Source of the DNA: PGYR01 sp046290495
Lineage (GTDB): Bacteria; Bacteroidota; Ignavibacteria; Kapaibacteriales; UBA2268
Reading direction: 5' to 3'
NCBI GenBank assembly: GCA_046290495.1
Contig: JBKAGT010000006.1
Span: forward strand, 186,001 to 250,000
Length of the DNA stretch: 64,000 bases
Position numbers and translations under genes: made by a program. Shown here one piece after another: positions 1 through 8,800 of this stretch (positions are counted from its first letter, which is position 1; each line of letters starts with the position of its first letter). The notes beneath the pieces were generated by a model that had not been told where the DNA came from, made no database searches, and worked only from the letters and a program-made list of their open reading frames with translations.

Positions 1-590
1 GGAGTTTTCTCTATATCACGACATAGGAAATAAATAGCATTGTTGGGAGATAATCTGTCACCTTTCATTTCTTCGCGAGAAGTCGGTGGTTTAACAGCTT
101 GTGCTTCCAATCCTCTTGCTCTTCCATCCCAGAACATTACTCCCATGTGATTTGCTTCACCAGTAGAATCTAAATTGAATGCAGTGTTAAATACTGTAGG
201 TGAATTCCTAGGAACATCACCTATTGGTAAACCACTAAATACAGATGTTCCGAGTTCTCTGTCTGGACCGATATGCATGGATTCACTAACACCAGCTGGT
301 AATTTTCTTCCATCAGCAAATCCCAAACCTGGGTGGTGACAAGTACCACATGAAGATCTGTTTTCAGCAGATAATATCGGATCATAAAACAAAAGTCTTC
401 CTAATTCTACTCTCAGTGGATTATACTGATTGTCCGGTGGGTATGGAATATCAGGTAATGTCTTTAGATTATATTTTTCAATTAACTCATCTCTATCTGG
501 AATAGGACCAGCTCCATCATCTGAACATGAGTGAAGCAATACCAAACTACTGATAATTGATATCAATAATAATTTGTAAATACTATTCAT
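1..590 (-). CDS. Di-heme cytochrome c peroxidase/MauG-family lipoprotein, partial
   Basis: The gene reads leftward from an ATG at 590 and runs off the window start, so only the first 196 codons are visible. The product opens with a lipoprotein signal peptide ending in LHSC, so it should be lipid-anchored in the envelope. Residues 81-85 are a CGTCH haem c attachment motif followed by HPGLGFADGR, and further on come NSPTVFN and FWDGRA; these are hallmarks of the N-terminal haem domain of bacterial di-heme cytochrome c peroxidases and MauG-like proteins. The family reduces hydrogen peroxide or carries out related periplasmic oxidations. The second haem lies outside the window, so peroxidase versus MauG-like function cannot be decided. 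It follows the DUF2723 gene on the same strand, about 100 bp downstream of that gene's stop. Confidence 0.88.
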   Translation of the reverse strand, partial: MNSIYKLLLISIISSLVLLHSCSDDGAGPIPDRDELIEKYNLKTLPDIPYPPDNQYNPLRVELGRLLFYDPILSAENRSSCGTCHHPGLGFADGRKLPAGVSESMHIGPDRELGTSVFSGLPIGDVPRNSPTVFNTAFNLDSTGEANHMGVMFWDGRARGLEAQAVKPPTSREEMKGDRLSPNNAIYFLCRDIEKT

Positions 591-688
591 ATTATAAAAC
601 CTTTTATATTTATTTTTCTCTAATTTATACCAATATAACAATATAAACCAATAAATGTAACAATTTTGCGACGTTTTTTTCTTTTTAT

Positions 689-2479
689 CTATTGTCCAAA
701 AAGTTGAATCTTTTTATCTATTATTTCTTTTAGCTTCAGATTGTTAGCGTATTGAGCATAATTAGAAGCCGCTTTCAAATTTACCAATGCAAGATTTTTT
801 GTCATATTGTGCAATTCGTCATCTTTGCTATTAACAGATTTGGCTAATTTTAATACATCTAGATTGCTGTAATCAAACTTCATAGGTTCTGGTTGCTTGC
901 TCAATCTTATCAAGAAACCTTCAGGTATTTTTACATAATTTTCACCTACTTCTGGCTCGCTCTGCAATATATCAAAAGTGACGTACACTGGTCTTGTGTC
1001 TATATTTGAGTCGATGTAGCAATTCAGCATATCTATAAAATAAGATTGTATCAATCTTGGGTCATAAGCTTTATCTGACTCGAACTTTTCTAATTGACCA
1101 TCAAATAGTTCCATTTTTGGTTCACATTTCGAGCTTATTTTAGGGTACCATTGCTTCATAGTTTCTAGATACCATGTCCTACGTAGTAGTTCTTTTTCTA
1201 TAAGAGAAATGTCTGTTCTTTCTCCTTCTATTTTATCATTATACCAGCGAGCAGAGACCCAAAAATCCCACTGAGCAGATATAATAATAGCATCTTTTTC
1301 AGCTGATTCGATTATTATTCTTTCATATTCTGAAACTGAATAATCTTCACTCAAATCACTGTCAGAATAGTTGGCATATAGGTTGAATAGTGGGATAAAA
1401 GCAAAAAGATAAAGTAAGTTCTTCTGCTTGTTTATTAATTGCTTGGCACCAATCAACATTATTAAAAACATTGCGATGTATGCAGTAATAAAGTACGAAT
1501 CTATATCATGTATAGAATAGTTAAGTGAGTAGAAAAGGCATAAGAATAAAGTGCTAATAAGTATATAGAATATAGTTCTTGATTGCTTGAAAGCAGTAAA
1601 TAGGCCAAAGAGTAAAAACAACACCCCAATCCAAGTTAGTTGAGCAGGGATTAGTGAAAAGAAAAGCTTGAAATTCTCTTTCCATGCATTGCCATCGCTG
1701 AACATCCACACTTGGTACTGTGCTCCTGTTACGTGATACCAAAACTTATCAAAACTACGGTGAACTGCACCCCAATTGAATTCTGGAGATTGCGATGACC
1801 TAACGGGTAAGTATATATATAGCAGAAATCCCAATAAGGTAACTGCCACAACAAAGCTAAATAATTTCCATCTGTCTTGCTTACTTGTCTTAGTAAATAA
1901 TACAATAAGCCCAGCAGGTATAAGCATAAAAGAAGTTAGGTGGTTAGCAAAGCCCAAACCCAAAGTAAATCCTGCAGCAATAAGCAAACGACCAGAATCT
2001 TCTTTTGTGAAATATGCCTTAGTTACTAAATATAAATATAGGGTTATGATTACTAGTTGTAATGAATAGACCTCAACTGATGTGGCCTGTTTCCAAGTCG
2101 TGAGTGCAAAGGAATAGCCCTGAGCTATGAATAATGACAATAGCAAATCATCCAGCTCAGTTATTAACTGTCCTACCTTCTTTTTGAAGCCAATATTTGT
2201 TATTAGCTCGAATGAAGTAAGGAATATGAATGCAGAAGATATAGCGGTAGCAACTGCAGCCATCAGATTCAAGTTAAACACTGCCGACCAAGGCAATAAG
2301 TTGCTCCACAAATGACCAATTAGTGTGAACAAAGGGTAGCCAGTGGGGTGAGCAATGCCCAACGAACTTGCTACTGCTGCTAACTCGCCACTATCAGTAT
2401 AGTAAACATCTGGTGCAATAGTTAGTATATAAATTGCCAAAGACAGAACAAAGGATATAGCTGTAAAGATTTTTTTCAT
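689..2479 (-). CDS. DUF2723 multi-pass membrane protein (glycosyltransferase-like)
   Basis: This is a roughly 596-residue polytopic membrane protein with about ten hydrophobic segments in its N-terminal two thirds and a soluble C-terminal part of about 220 residues. The N-terminal stretch with TDSGELA and AHPTGYPLF is the signature of the DUF2723 family, which is common in Bacteroidota and relatives and resembles the GT-C fold of protein O-mannosyltransferases. By family analogy it probably transfers a sugar at the inner membrane, but no substrate is visible. An in-frame ATG lies 10 codons further upstream (2509), but I prefer the Met at 2479 because MKKIFTAI begins a typical membrane-inserting N-terminus. 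The gene stands between the cytochrome gene downstream and a lipoprotein gene upstream, all on the minus strand. Confidence 0.85.
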   Translation of the reverse strand: MKKIFTAISFVLSLAIYILTIAPDVYYTDSGELAAVASSLGIAHPTGYPLFTLIGHLWSNLLPWSAVFNLNLMAAVATAISSAFIFLTSFELITNIGFKKKVGQLITELDDLLLSLFIAQGYSFALTTWKQATSVEVYSLQLVIITLYLYLVTKAYFTKEDSGRLLIAAGFTLGLGFANHLTSFMLIPAGLIVLFTKTSKQDRWKLFSFVVAVTLLGFLLYIYLPVRSSQSPEFNWGAVHRSFDKFWYHVTGAQYQVWMFSDGNAWKENFKLFFSLIPAQLTWIGVLFLLFGLFTAFKQSRTIFYILISTLFLCLFYSLNYSIHDIDSYFITAYIAMFLIMLIGAKQLINKQKNLLYLFAFIPLFNLYANYSDSDLSEDYSVSEYERIIIESAEKDAIIISAQWDFWVSARWYNDKIEGERTDISLIEKELLRRTWYLETMKQWYPKISSKCEPKMELFDGQLEKFESDKAYDPRLIQSYFIDMLNCYIDSNIDTRPVYVTFDILQSEPEVGENYVKIPEGFLIRLSKQPEPMKFDYSNLDVLKLAKSVNSKDDELHNMTKNLALVNLKAASNYAQYANNLKLKEIIDKKIQLFGQ

Positions 2480-2581
2480 AAGTAAAATAATGTATTGATT
2501 ATAAAGCAATTTATTAATGAGTTAGGTTTAATGCAAGTTTGGAAATTGAAAAGAACAAAGTCATATCGGTTGGGAATAACG

Positions 2582-2609
2582 AAAAAAAAGCAGCCCAAAT
2601 GAGCTGCTT
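2582..2609 (-). terminator. Rho-independent terminator after the 2635-3267 lipoprotein gene
   Basis: A 7-bp perfect stem (AAGCAGC at 2588-2594 with GCTGCTT at 2603-2609) has an 8-nt loop. On the minus strand it is followed by a run of eight U residues (A run at 2582-2589). It sits 25 bp past the stop codon of the lipoprotein gene. Confidence 0.8.
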
Positions 2610-2634
2610 GTTAAAGTATAAATCTACGAAACTA

Positions 2635-3267
2635 CTATTGACCTGGAGGTGGAGGTGTAGTTTGTGGTGCTACTTTTTGCATCAACTTTTGCTGTGCAGC
2701 TGGGTCCATTTGGATAGCTATCATCATTTCTTGATATTCAGCTAGTGTCAAATTTTCTGATTTCAAAGTCGCTTCCATTTTCTTTCTCATTTCCACTTGA
2801 ACTTTACCAAGCTCATTTGTAATTTCTTGGAATTGTGATTTATCAGCTTCACTAACACTTTTCGCAGTTTCTGGTCTTTGTAGAGCCTGTTGAAGTTGCA
2901 TGAACTTCTGAACTTCCATTCCTTTAGCTTGCACTAATGCCATCATTTTGTTCTGAGACTCTACATTCAATTTTTGTAGTTTCCCTAATATAGAAGCTAA
3001 TTTGTTCAAGTCTGCTTCTGTTAGTTTTCTATCTGGAACTGTTACAGGGTTTTGTTGGGAGCCAATACTTGGTGCTACATCAGCTGGTTGATTCGTCTCA
3101 GGTACATTAGTCGAAACCGTATTACCTTCGCTAACTTCTGGAGTCTTAACTTGTTCTGTTACAGTAGCACTAGTAGAATCAACTGTTTCTTCTGTTTCTT
3201 TTTTCTCATTTCCACAACCAACTAAAACTGCAAAAGCTAGTGATAGTCCTATTATCTTCAATTTCAT
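2635..3267 (-). CDS. Lipoprotein with DUF4168-like helical domain
   Basis: The 210-residue product has a lipoprotein signal peptide with a lipobox ending VGC at residue 18. A low-complexity acidic/Thr/Val linker follows to about residue 75, then a strongly helical region from about 80 to 200, and a proline-rich tail (TPPPPGQ). The helical part, with LTLAEYQEMM and then DPAAQQKLMQKV, resembles DUF4168, a small periplasmic helical domain of unknown function. The Met- and Gln-rich helices could also reflect a chaperone-like or coiled-coil role. It is flanked by its own terminator and has no operon partner. The family assignment is by pattern only; the envelope location is well supported. Confidence 0.75.
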   Translation of the reverse strand: MKLKIIGLSLAFAVLVGCGNEKKETEETVDSTSATVTEQVKTPEVSEGNTVSTNVPETNQPADVAPSIGSQQNPVTVPDRKLTEADLNKLASILGKLQKLNVESQNKMMALVQAKGMEVQKFMQLQQALQRPETAKSVSEADKSQFQEITNELGKVQVEMRKKMEATLKSENLTLAEYQEMMIAIQMDPAAQQKLMQKVAPQTTPPPPGQ

Positions 3268-3355
3268 ATATTTTACTTTTGATTATTGCATAAAAAAATG
3301 GTGGCACAAATATTTGTAAACCACCACAAATAATTAGACAAAGTTATGAATAAAA

Positions 3356-4777
3356 CTAATTCCGAACAATTATCTTACCTGATTGTACTTGCTTTGAACC
3401 TATGACACGAATGAAATAAACTCCAGATTGCAGTCTCATTTCATAGTTTGAAAGTTGAAGTTGCCCATTAGTATATTTGCTTAGTATTATCTCTCCAAAT
3501 AGGTTTGTCAACTCCAGCATTCCGGATATAGATTTTATAGTAGTGTTTGATAAATTTATAACAGGGTTTGGATATATTTCTAATTCACTAGTATTTTGAT
3601 TACCCTCTACATTTGTTTCATCTTTACAATCTTCTATCTTTGTTGCAAAAAATTCAGCTAATTCATTTGTCCTAAGCCAAAAATTATCAAAACTATGCCC
3701 AGATGTAGAGGGGTTAGTTACCTGCTCTATACATGGCGCGTTGTTATTAGACTTTTTGAATCTATAGTCAATATTGTTCAAAGAAATATCACTTATTGAA
3801 TCGAGCATTTCATTTACTCCACCGGAACCCCAAGTGTGTAAACGACTAATAATATCTTGACAGTTGAGTGGGAAACCTCTAGCGCAAGAGGCAAATCCTT
3901 GCAGTATTTTGTTATAATTCATAGGGACAATCAAATCATTGGGCTGGTGGAACATATAGAGTGCAGGTTTTGATGCATCATTGTTTGTAAAAATATTGTT
4001 GAATACACCACCATAGAAACCACCAACAGCTTTTATATCATATTCGAGCGATGATTCTAAATATTGGCTTCCTCTATAATCTCCCAATGCAGGTCTTTCT
4101 AAATTCATTGACTCTATTGATTCTGCTATTCCTAACTCTTGAATACAAGGTGACTCATAAATTGAGTTGGGGCTAGGTGCGTTAGATAGTTCTTGTATGT
4201 ATTCAGTAATTACTTCACTCTCTGAGTCAATATACCCAGTACCAATTACTGTATATGCACCTGCGCTCTCACCAATAAGAAAAACATTGTTAGGATCTAT
4301 ATTATACTTTTCAGCATTTGTAATCATATACCTGACTGCAGTATTAACATCTTGCAATGCACGATAATAAGCTCTGTACCACTCAGCAGAGTCGGTTACA
4401 TTGAAGCAATCCCACCCCTCAACATTGCAATGTATATTCTTCTCTGTGTGGAACATTCCTAATCTGTAATTAATGTTTGTTGTTACATAGCCTCTCTTGG
4501 CAAAATCTTGACTCATTCTTTTGATATTTGGGTCATCTTTACTACCAGCTAACCAAGCACCACCGTGTACTACAACTGCCAAAGGTCTACCACAGTTTGG
4601 TGGGTCATCACCCAGAGGTGTTCTAATGTCTAATAGCAATTGTCTTTCTGCACCTGCAAAATCAGTCTCAATACTGTATGTTATATCAGATTCTAGTTCA
4701 AAATTAAAAGTAGTGTCAATCCAGCCATTTGATAATAGTGGAGAAAATGAGAGTATAAGAAGTATGAAGTATTTCAT
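3356..4777 (-). CDS. Secreted alpha/beta-hydrolase (carboxylesterase-like) with T9SS type A tail
   Basis: The 473-residue protein begins with a Sec signal peptide. It then has an alpha/beta-hydrolase of the esterase/lipase type: the oxyanion-hole HGG at 71-73, the nucleophile elbow GESAG at 169-173 (Ser171), a likely acid in QPND (Asp281) and a likely His in SGHSF (His361). The last 75 residues (from EIYPNPV to the terminal KIIVRN) are a type A sorting domain of the type IX secretion system, so the enzyme should cross the outer membrane and be released or surface-anchored. An insertion of about 25 residues with Cys and Trp (110-130) follows the NYRLG strand. Substrate is unknown; ester hydrolysis of carbohydrates or xenobiotics is typical of the family. 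It is a single gene, divergent from the next hydrolase gene. Confidence 0.88.
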   Translation of the reverse strand: MKYFILLILSFSPLLSNGWIDTTFNFELESDITYSIETDFAGAERQLLLDIRTPLGDDPPNCGRPLAVVVHGGAWLAGSKDDPNIKRMSQDFAKRGYVTTNINYRLGMFHTEKNIHCNVEGWDCFNVTDSAEWYRAYYRALQDVNTAVRYMITNAEKYNIDPNNVFLIGESAGAYTVIGTGYIDSESEVITEYIQELSNAPSPNSIYESPCIQELGIAESIESMNLERPALGDYRGSQYLESSLEYDIKAVGGFYGGVFNNIFTNNDASKPALYMFHQPNDLIVPMNYNKILQGFASCARGFPLNCQDIISRLHTWGSGGVNEMLDSISDISLNNIDYRFKKSNNNAPCIEQVTNPSTSGHSFDNFWLRTNELAEFFATKIEDCKDETNVEGNQNTSELEIYPNPVINLSNTTIKSISGMLELTNLFGEIILSKYTNGQLQLSNYEMRLQSGVYFIRVIGSKQVQSGKIIVRN

Positions 4778-4905
4778 TTTTACCTTTGGAAATGTAAGCT
4801 TAATCTCAATATAACAAAAAATGCAATAAATGAAAGTTTGAAGGGAGTTGTACGTTAATGTATTTGAATAAATCTGATTAAATTGGAAACAAAAAAGGAA
4901 CTATA

Positions 4906-5664
4906 ATGAAAATAAAAAGATTTACTATAGAAGGACATGACGGTTATGAAATGGCTGCGGAGTTGGATTTACCTGATGAGGGATATCCTGAGTATTTTTG
5001 TATTTATGTTCCTTGTTTCACTTGTACCAAAAATATCAGAGTGTTAAAACACATCTCTAAACAGCTAGTATCGAGAGGAGTTGCATTGCTTAGATTCGAT
5101 TTCCCTGGCTTGGGTGAGTCAGAGGGCGATTTTGCAGAAACTACATATAGTACAAACCTTAAGAATATCAGATTAGCGGCCAAATGGTTGGAGGAAAACT
5201 ATGAAGCACCTAAGCTTGGTATAGGACATTCTATGGGTGGATCTGCTATGATGAAGTTTGCTCAAGAGTATGATGACATGGAGGCATTGGTTACTATTGC
5301 TGCCCCTTCTACACCTGACCATCTTTGCCATGTATTAACCAGAAATGTAAAAGAAGCAGAAAAGACAGGTCAGTCAAAGAGAACAATAGGTGGAATAGAG
5401 TTTACTTTGACCAAGCAGTTCTTTGACGATTTGACTGAGAATGGTAAGGATTACGATTTGTCTAAACTGAAAAAACCAATCTTAGTGCTTCATTCTCCTG
5501 ATGATGATACTGTTTCACTGGATGAAGCTAGGAAGATACTTTCTCAGGTCAGAGGTCATAGAAGTTATATAATGCTCAATAATTATGGGCACTTAATTAT
5601 GGATGAGGATAAAGCTGTCAAAACTGCAAATATTATATACAACTGGGCAAAGATGTATATGTAA
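4906..5664 (+). CDS. Alpha/beta-hydrolase of the OsmC-associated type
   Basis: The 252-residue cytoplasmic protein (no signal peptide) is an alpha/beta-hydrolase: PCFTCTKNI near residue 40, FDFPGLGESEGDF at 64-76, the nucleophile elbow GHSMGG at 107-112 (Ser109), an acid in SPDDD and a His in NYGH. The CFTC(S/T)K(D/N)I segment and the GLG-S-GDF motif are characteristic of the hydrolase half of a family that is often fused to, or encoded beside, an OsmC peroxiredoxin. Here the OsmC half is absent both from the protein and from its neighbours. A role in ester or hydroperoxide metabolism is possible but not shown. It is transcribed alone, with about 200 bp of AT-rich DNA before the next gene. 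Confidence 0.85.
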   Translation: MKIKRFTIEGHDGYEMAAELDLPDEGYPEYFCIYVPCFTCTKNIRVLKHISKQLVSRGVALLRFDFPGLGESEGDFAETTYSTNLKNIRLAAKWLEENYEAPKLGIGHSMGGSAMMKFAQEYDDMEALVTIAAPSTPDHLCHVLTRNVKEAEKTGQSKRTIGGIEFTLTKQFFDDLTENGKDYDLSKLKKPILVLHSPDDDTVSLDEARKILSQVRGHRSYIMLNNYGHLIMDEDKAVKTANIIYNWAKMYM

Positions 5665-5865
5665 ATACTTGCGAAATAATTAAATAATAATTTATGTCAT
5701 AAAATTCGCCAATTTTAACAAAAAGCCTTAAACTAATTGCTAAATCAAGCATTGGGTACTCTATCTACACTAATAGCAATGATTTATAGCAATTGAAATT
5801 TGCAATAATTAATATAATTATATATGTTGTAAAAGTTCAATTATCCACACTCATTGAGGCTTGTT

Positions 5866-8800
5866 ATGAAAAAGTTATTTACTTTTTTAATTCTGTTCGC
5901 GTTAGCTATTTCCTCTGCAGTTGGTGGTGACTTAAAATTCAACATTTATTTCTTTCCTACAGAGTTACATTTTGGTAACGAAACAGAAGTAGAAATTGAA
6001 TTTGAAAATATCCATCAAATGTTCCCAGTTCAGCAAATTCAATTTCAGTTAACAGTCAGGCGAACGAGTGACCAAGAAATAATGTATCAAGACTCAAGAC
6101 AACTTCAAGAGTTACCCCCTCAGCAAAAACATATTGTAAATTTTGGGCCACTCGACTATCAGCAATTGGATGAAGATGAAGAGTATATATTAGAGGTAGG
6201 AACTCAACAAGAGTTTGACGAAAATCCCACTAATAACAATGGTGAGCATTTATTTTATCTTCTTCCTCCATTTGACAGAGACTGGGTTCAAGCTCATGTT
6301 GCTACTATGTTAGAAGATAATTATACACCTGAAGAGCTTGCAAATACTCACGCTTATGTTGGTGATGAAATGATGCCAATAGGTACTGAACTAGTAACAT
6401 TTGACCAAGAAGATTTTAGTACAACTTTAGAAAATGATTCTTGGTTGGTGTTTATAGATTGGGATATATATGGTAAATATGCAAAACCAGTAACATATAT
6501 GCTAGTTACCGAAGGACAAGATGATATATTTCACGATGTACAGTGGTATCCTTATGTAGATGATCAACTCTGGATTCCAGATCCGTTCAGTAGCGATCAA
6601 CTGATTTTTGGAGAACCTGCTGAATTTATTTCTGAGATACCTCCAATAGATTTCAGCCAACCTGTTCCAACAGTAAAAAAAGACTCTGTATGTGCTATCA
6701 TAGTAACAGGTAAGGATAGTGTATTACAATCTGCTTTAGATGAAGATAAAAAGTGGATTAGATATATGCTTCAACAAAATGGTTTGGGTGAAGAGCTTTC
6801 GGATGAAAATATAAAAGTATTAGATAAAGGTACCAAAGCTGAGATAAAGGCAGCAATAGAAGAGCTAAAGAAAAAGTATAAAAAAGTCTATTTTTATTAT
6901 ACTGGGCATGGTTCTAAAAACGGTAAAATGTGTACTAACGATGAATCGAGCGAGTGGATGACTTATGATGAGTTATTCCAAGAATTGTTTGGTACAGACG
7001 CCGAAGAAATAGTTGTTATAATTGACGCATGCTATTCTGGAAAAGCTATCAAATCTGCTGAAGATAATGATAACAAAAAAGGAAAAAAAGTTACTGTGTT
7101 AACATCGTCAGATAGTAACAAAGTATCCAGGGTCGAGTGGCTCAAATCATCTATAGATACTACTAAAAAATACTGCGAAAGTATTTTCTCAAGAGCCTTA
7201 GTCTTGTGTGCAGAAGATTCTCTAGCCAATACTAATAAAGATACGGTTGTATCTGCAAAAGAGGCATTTGATTGGGCTAAAGCCCGAGATACGGCTATGA
7301 GTAATAGACAAAACCCTCAAGGTATCTTAGTTGATACAAGATTCAATTTGTTTAATTTAAAGCTAGTTGTTCAGCAATATTTTGATGAAAATTATAGCTC
7401 TGTAGATTTGACTAATACAGTCGCTCAGCCTTATCCGTTTTTGCTACCTGCAGGGACAGTAATTGAGACTTTTGACACTGAAGATTTCAGTATGACTTTA
7501 GAAAATGATTCCTATTTGATTTTAGTTGACTGGGACATTTACGCAAAATATTCGAAACCAGTTACATTCATGTTGTTTAGTGATTTGGAAGCACAACCAA
7601 TAGTGGAGGATGTGTTTTGGTTCCCCGTAATTGATGGTACACCTTGGAATTTTGACCCATTAGCTATCCCAACCCCTGATCCTTTTGGGCTTGATCCATT
7701 CTTTGTTGGTGGTCCGCCACTTCTACCACCGTTGCCTATTCCACCATTGGATATAACACAGCCACCTGTACCGACTGTTCCTCAAGATTCAGTTTGTGCA
7801 ATTATTGTGACAGGTGACGATTCGACTATGCAGACAGCATTTGATAATGATAGAAGTTGGATAAAATGGTTTTTACAGCAAAACGATGTAGGAGAACAAT
7901 TAGGAGATGATAATGTTGAGGTACTTAATAAAGCAACAAAAGCTGAAATAATAGCTGCTATAAAAAAACTAAAAGAAAACTATAGTAAAATATACTTCTT
8001 CTATGCTGGACACGGTTCAAAAGATGGAGAAATATGCACTAAAGATTCTTCTAAATACTGGTTAACTTATCAAGAACTGTTCAAAGAACTATATTGTACT
8101 AAAGCAGGCGAAATTACTGTTGTGCTAGACGCTTGTTACTCTGGACTTGCCATAGATGCGGCAAAGAAAGACACTACTCGTGGTGATAGAAAGGTAAATG
8201 TGTTTACCGCTTCTGACTCAACTAAAACAGCTAGGAATGTATGGTACATTGATTCCGAGGATACGACTAAACGTTACTGCTACGGTTACTTCACAAGGAA
8301 TTTAGTTTTATGTAGTACTGACACATTAGCTAATACAAATAAAGATACGATTATATCTTTTGAGGAGGCGTTCGATTGGGTAAGAAAACAGAACCCTACT
8401 TTCATAAACGACTCTATTAATGAAAGACAGAATCCTCAGAAGTTTGTAGAAGATACACGTGATACGAATGAATTAGATATAGAAAAGATTATTAGAGATC
8501 TTGTTACTCCAATTTACGAGCAAGGACCTCCAGGTGGAGTTGTATTTTGGGATCCAGTACCTCTTCCTCCAGATTGGACATTTTACCCTATCCATGAACC
8601 AGAATTGCTGTTGCCTCCATATCCAACAGACACATATTATGGTTGGATAGACTTATTCCCAGGTGCTATGTATGAACATGAAACTATACTCTTTTCTTAC
8701 AACCCAGAAACAGAAGAGTTTAATACTCAACCTGCACTATGGTATCCAGTTGCCGCTGACCCATTGGGAGATTTGATATTTTTAGATTATAAAGTTTTAT

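Noticed and set aside
5665..5865. Imperfect palindrome around GCAATTGAAATTTGC upstream of the triple-caspase gene
   Set aside because: Such weak symmetry is expected by chance in AT-rich DNA and has no second copy nearby.
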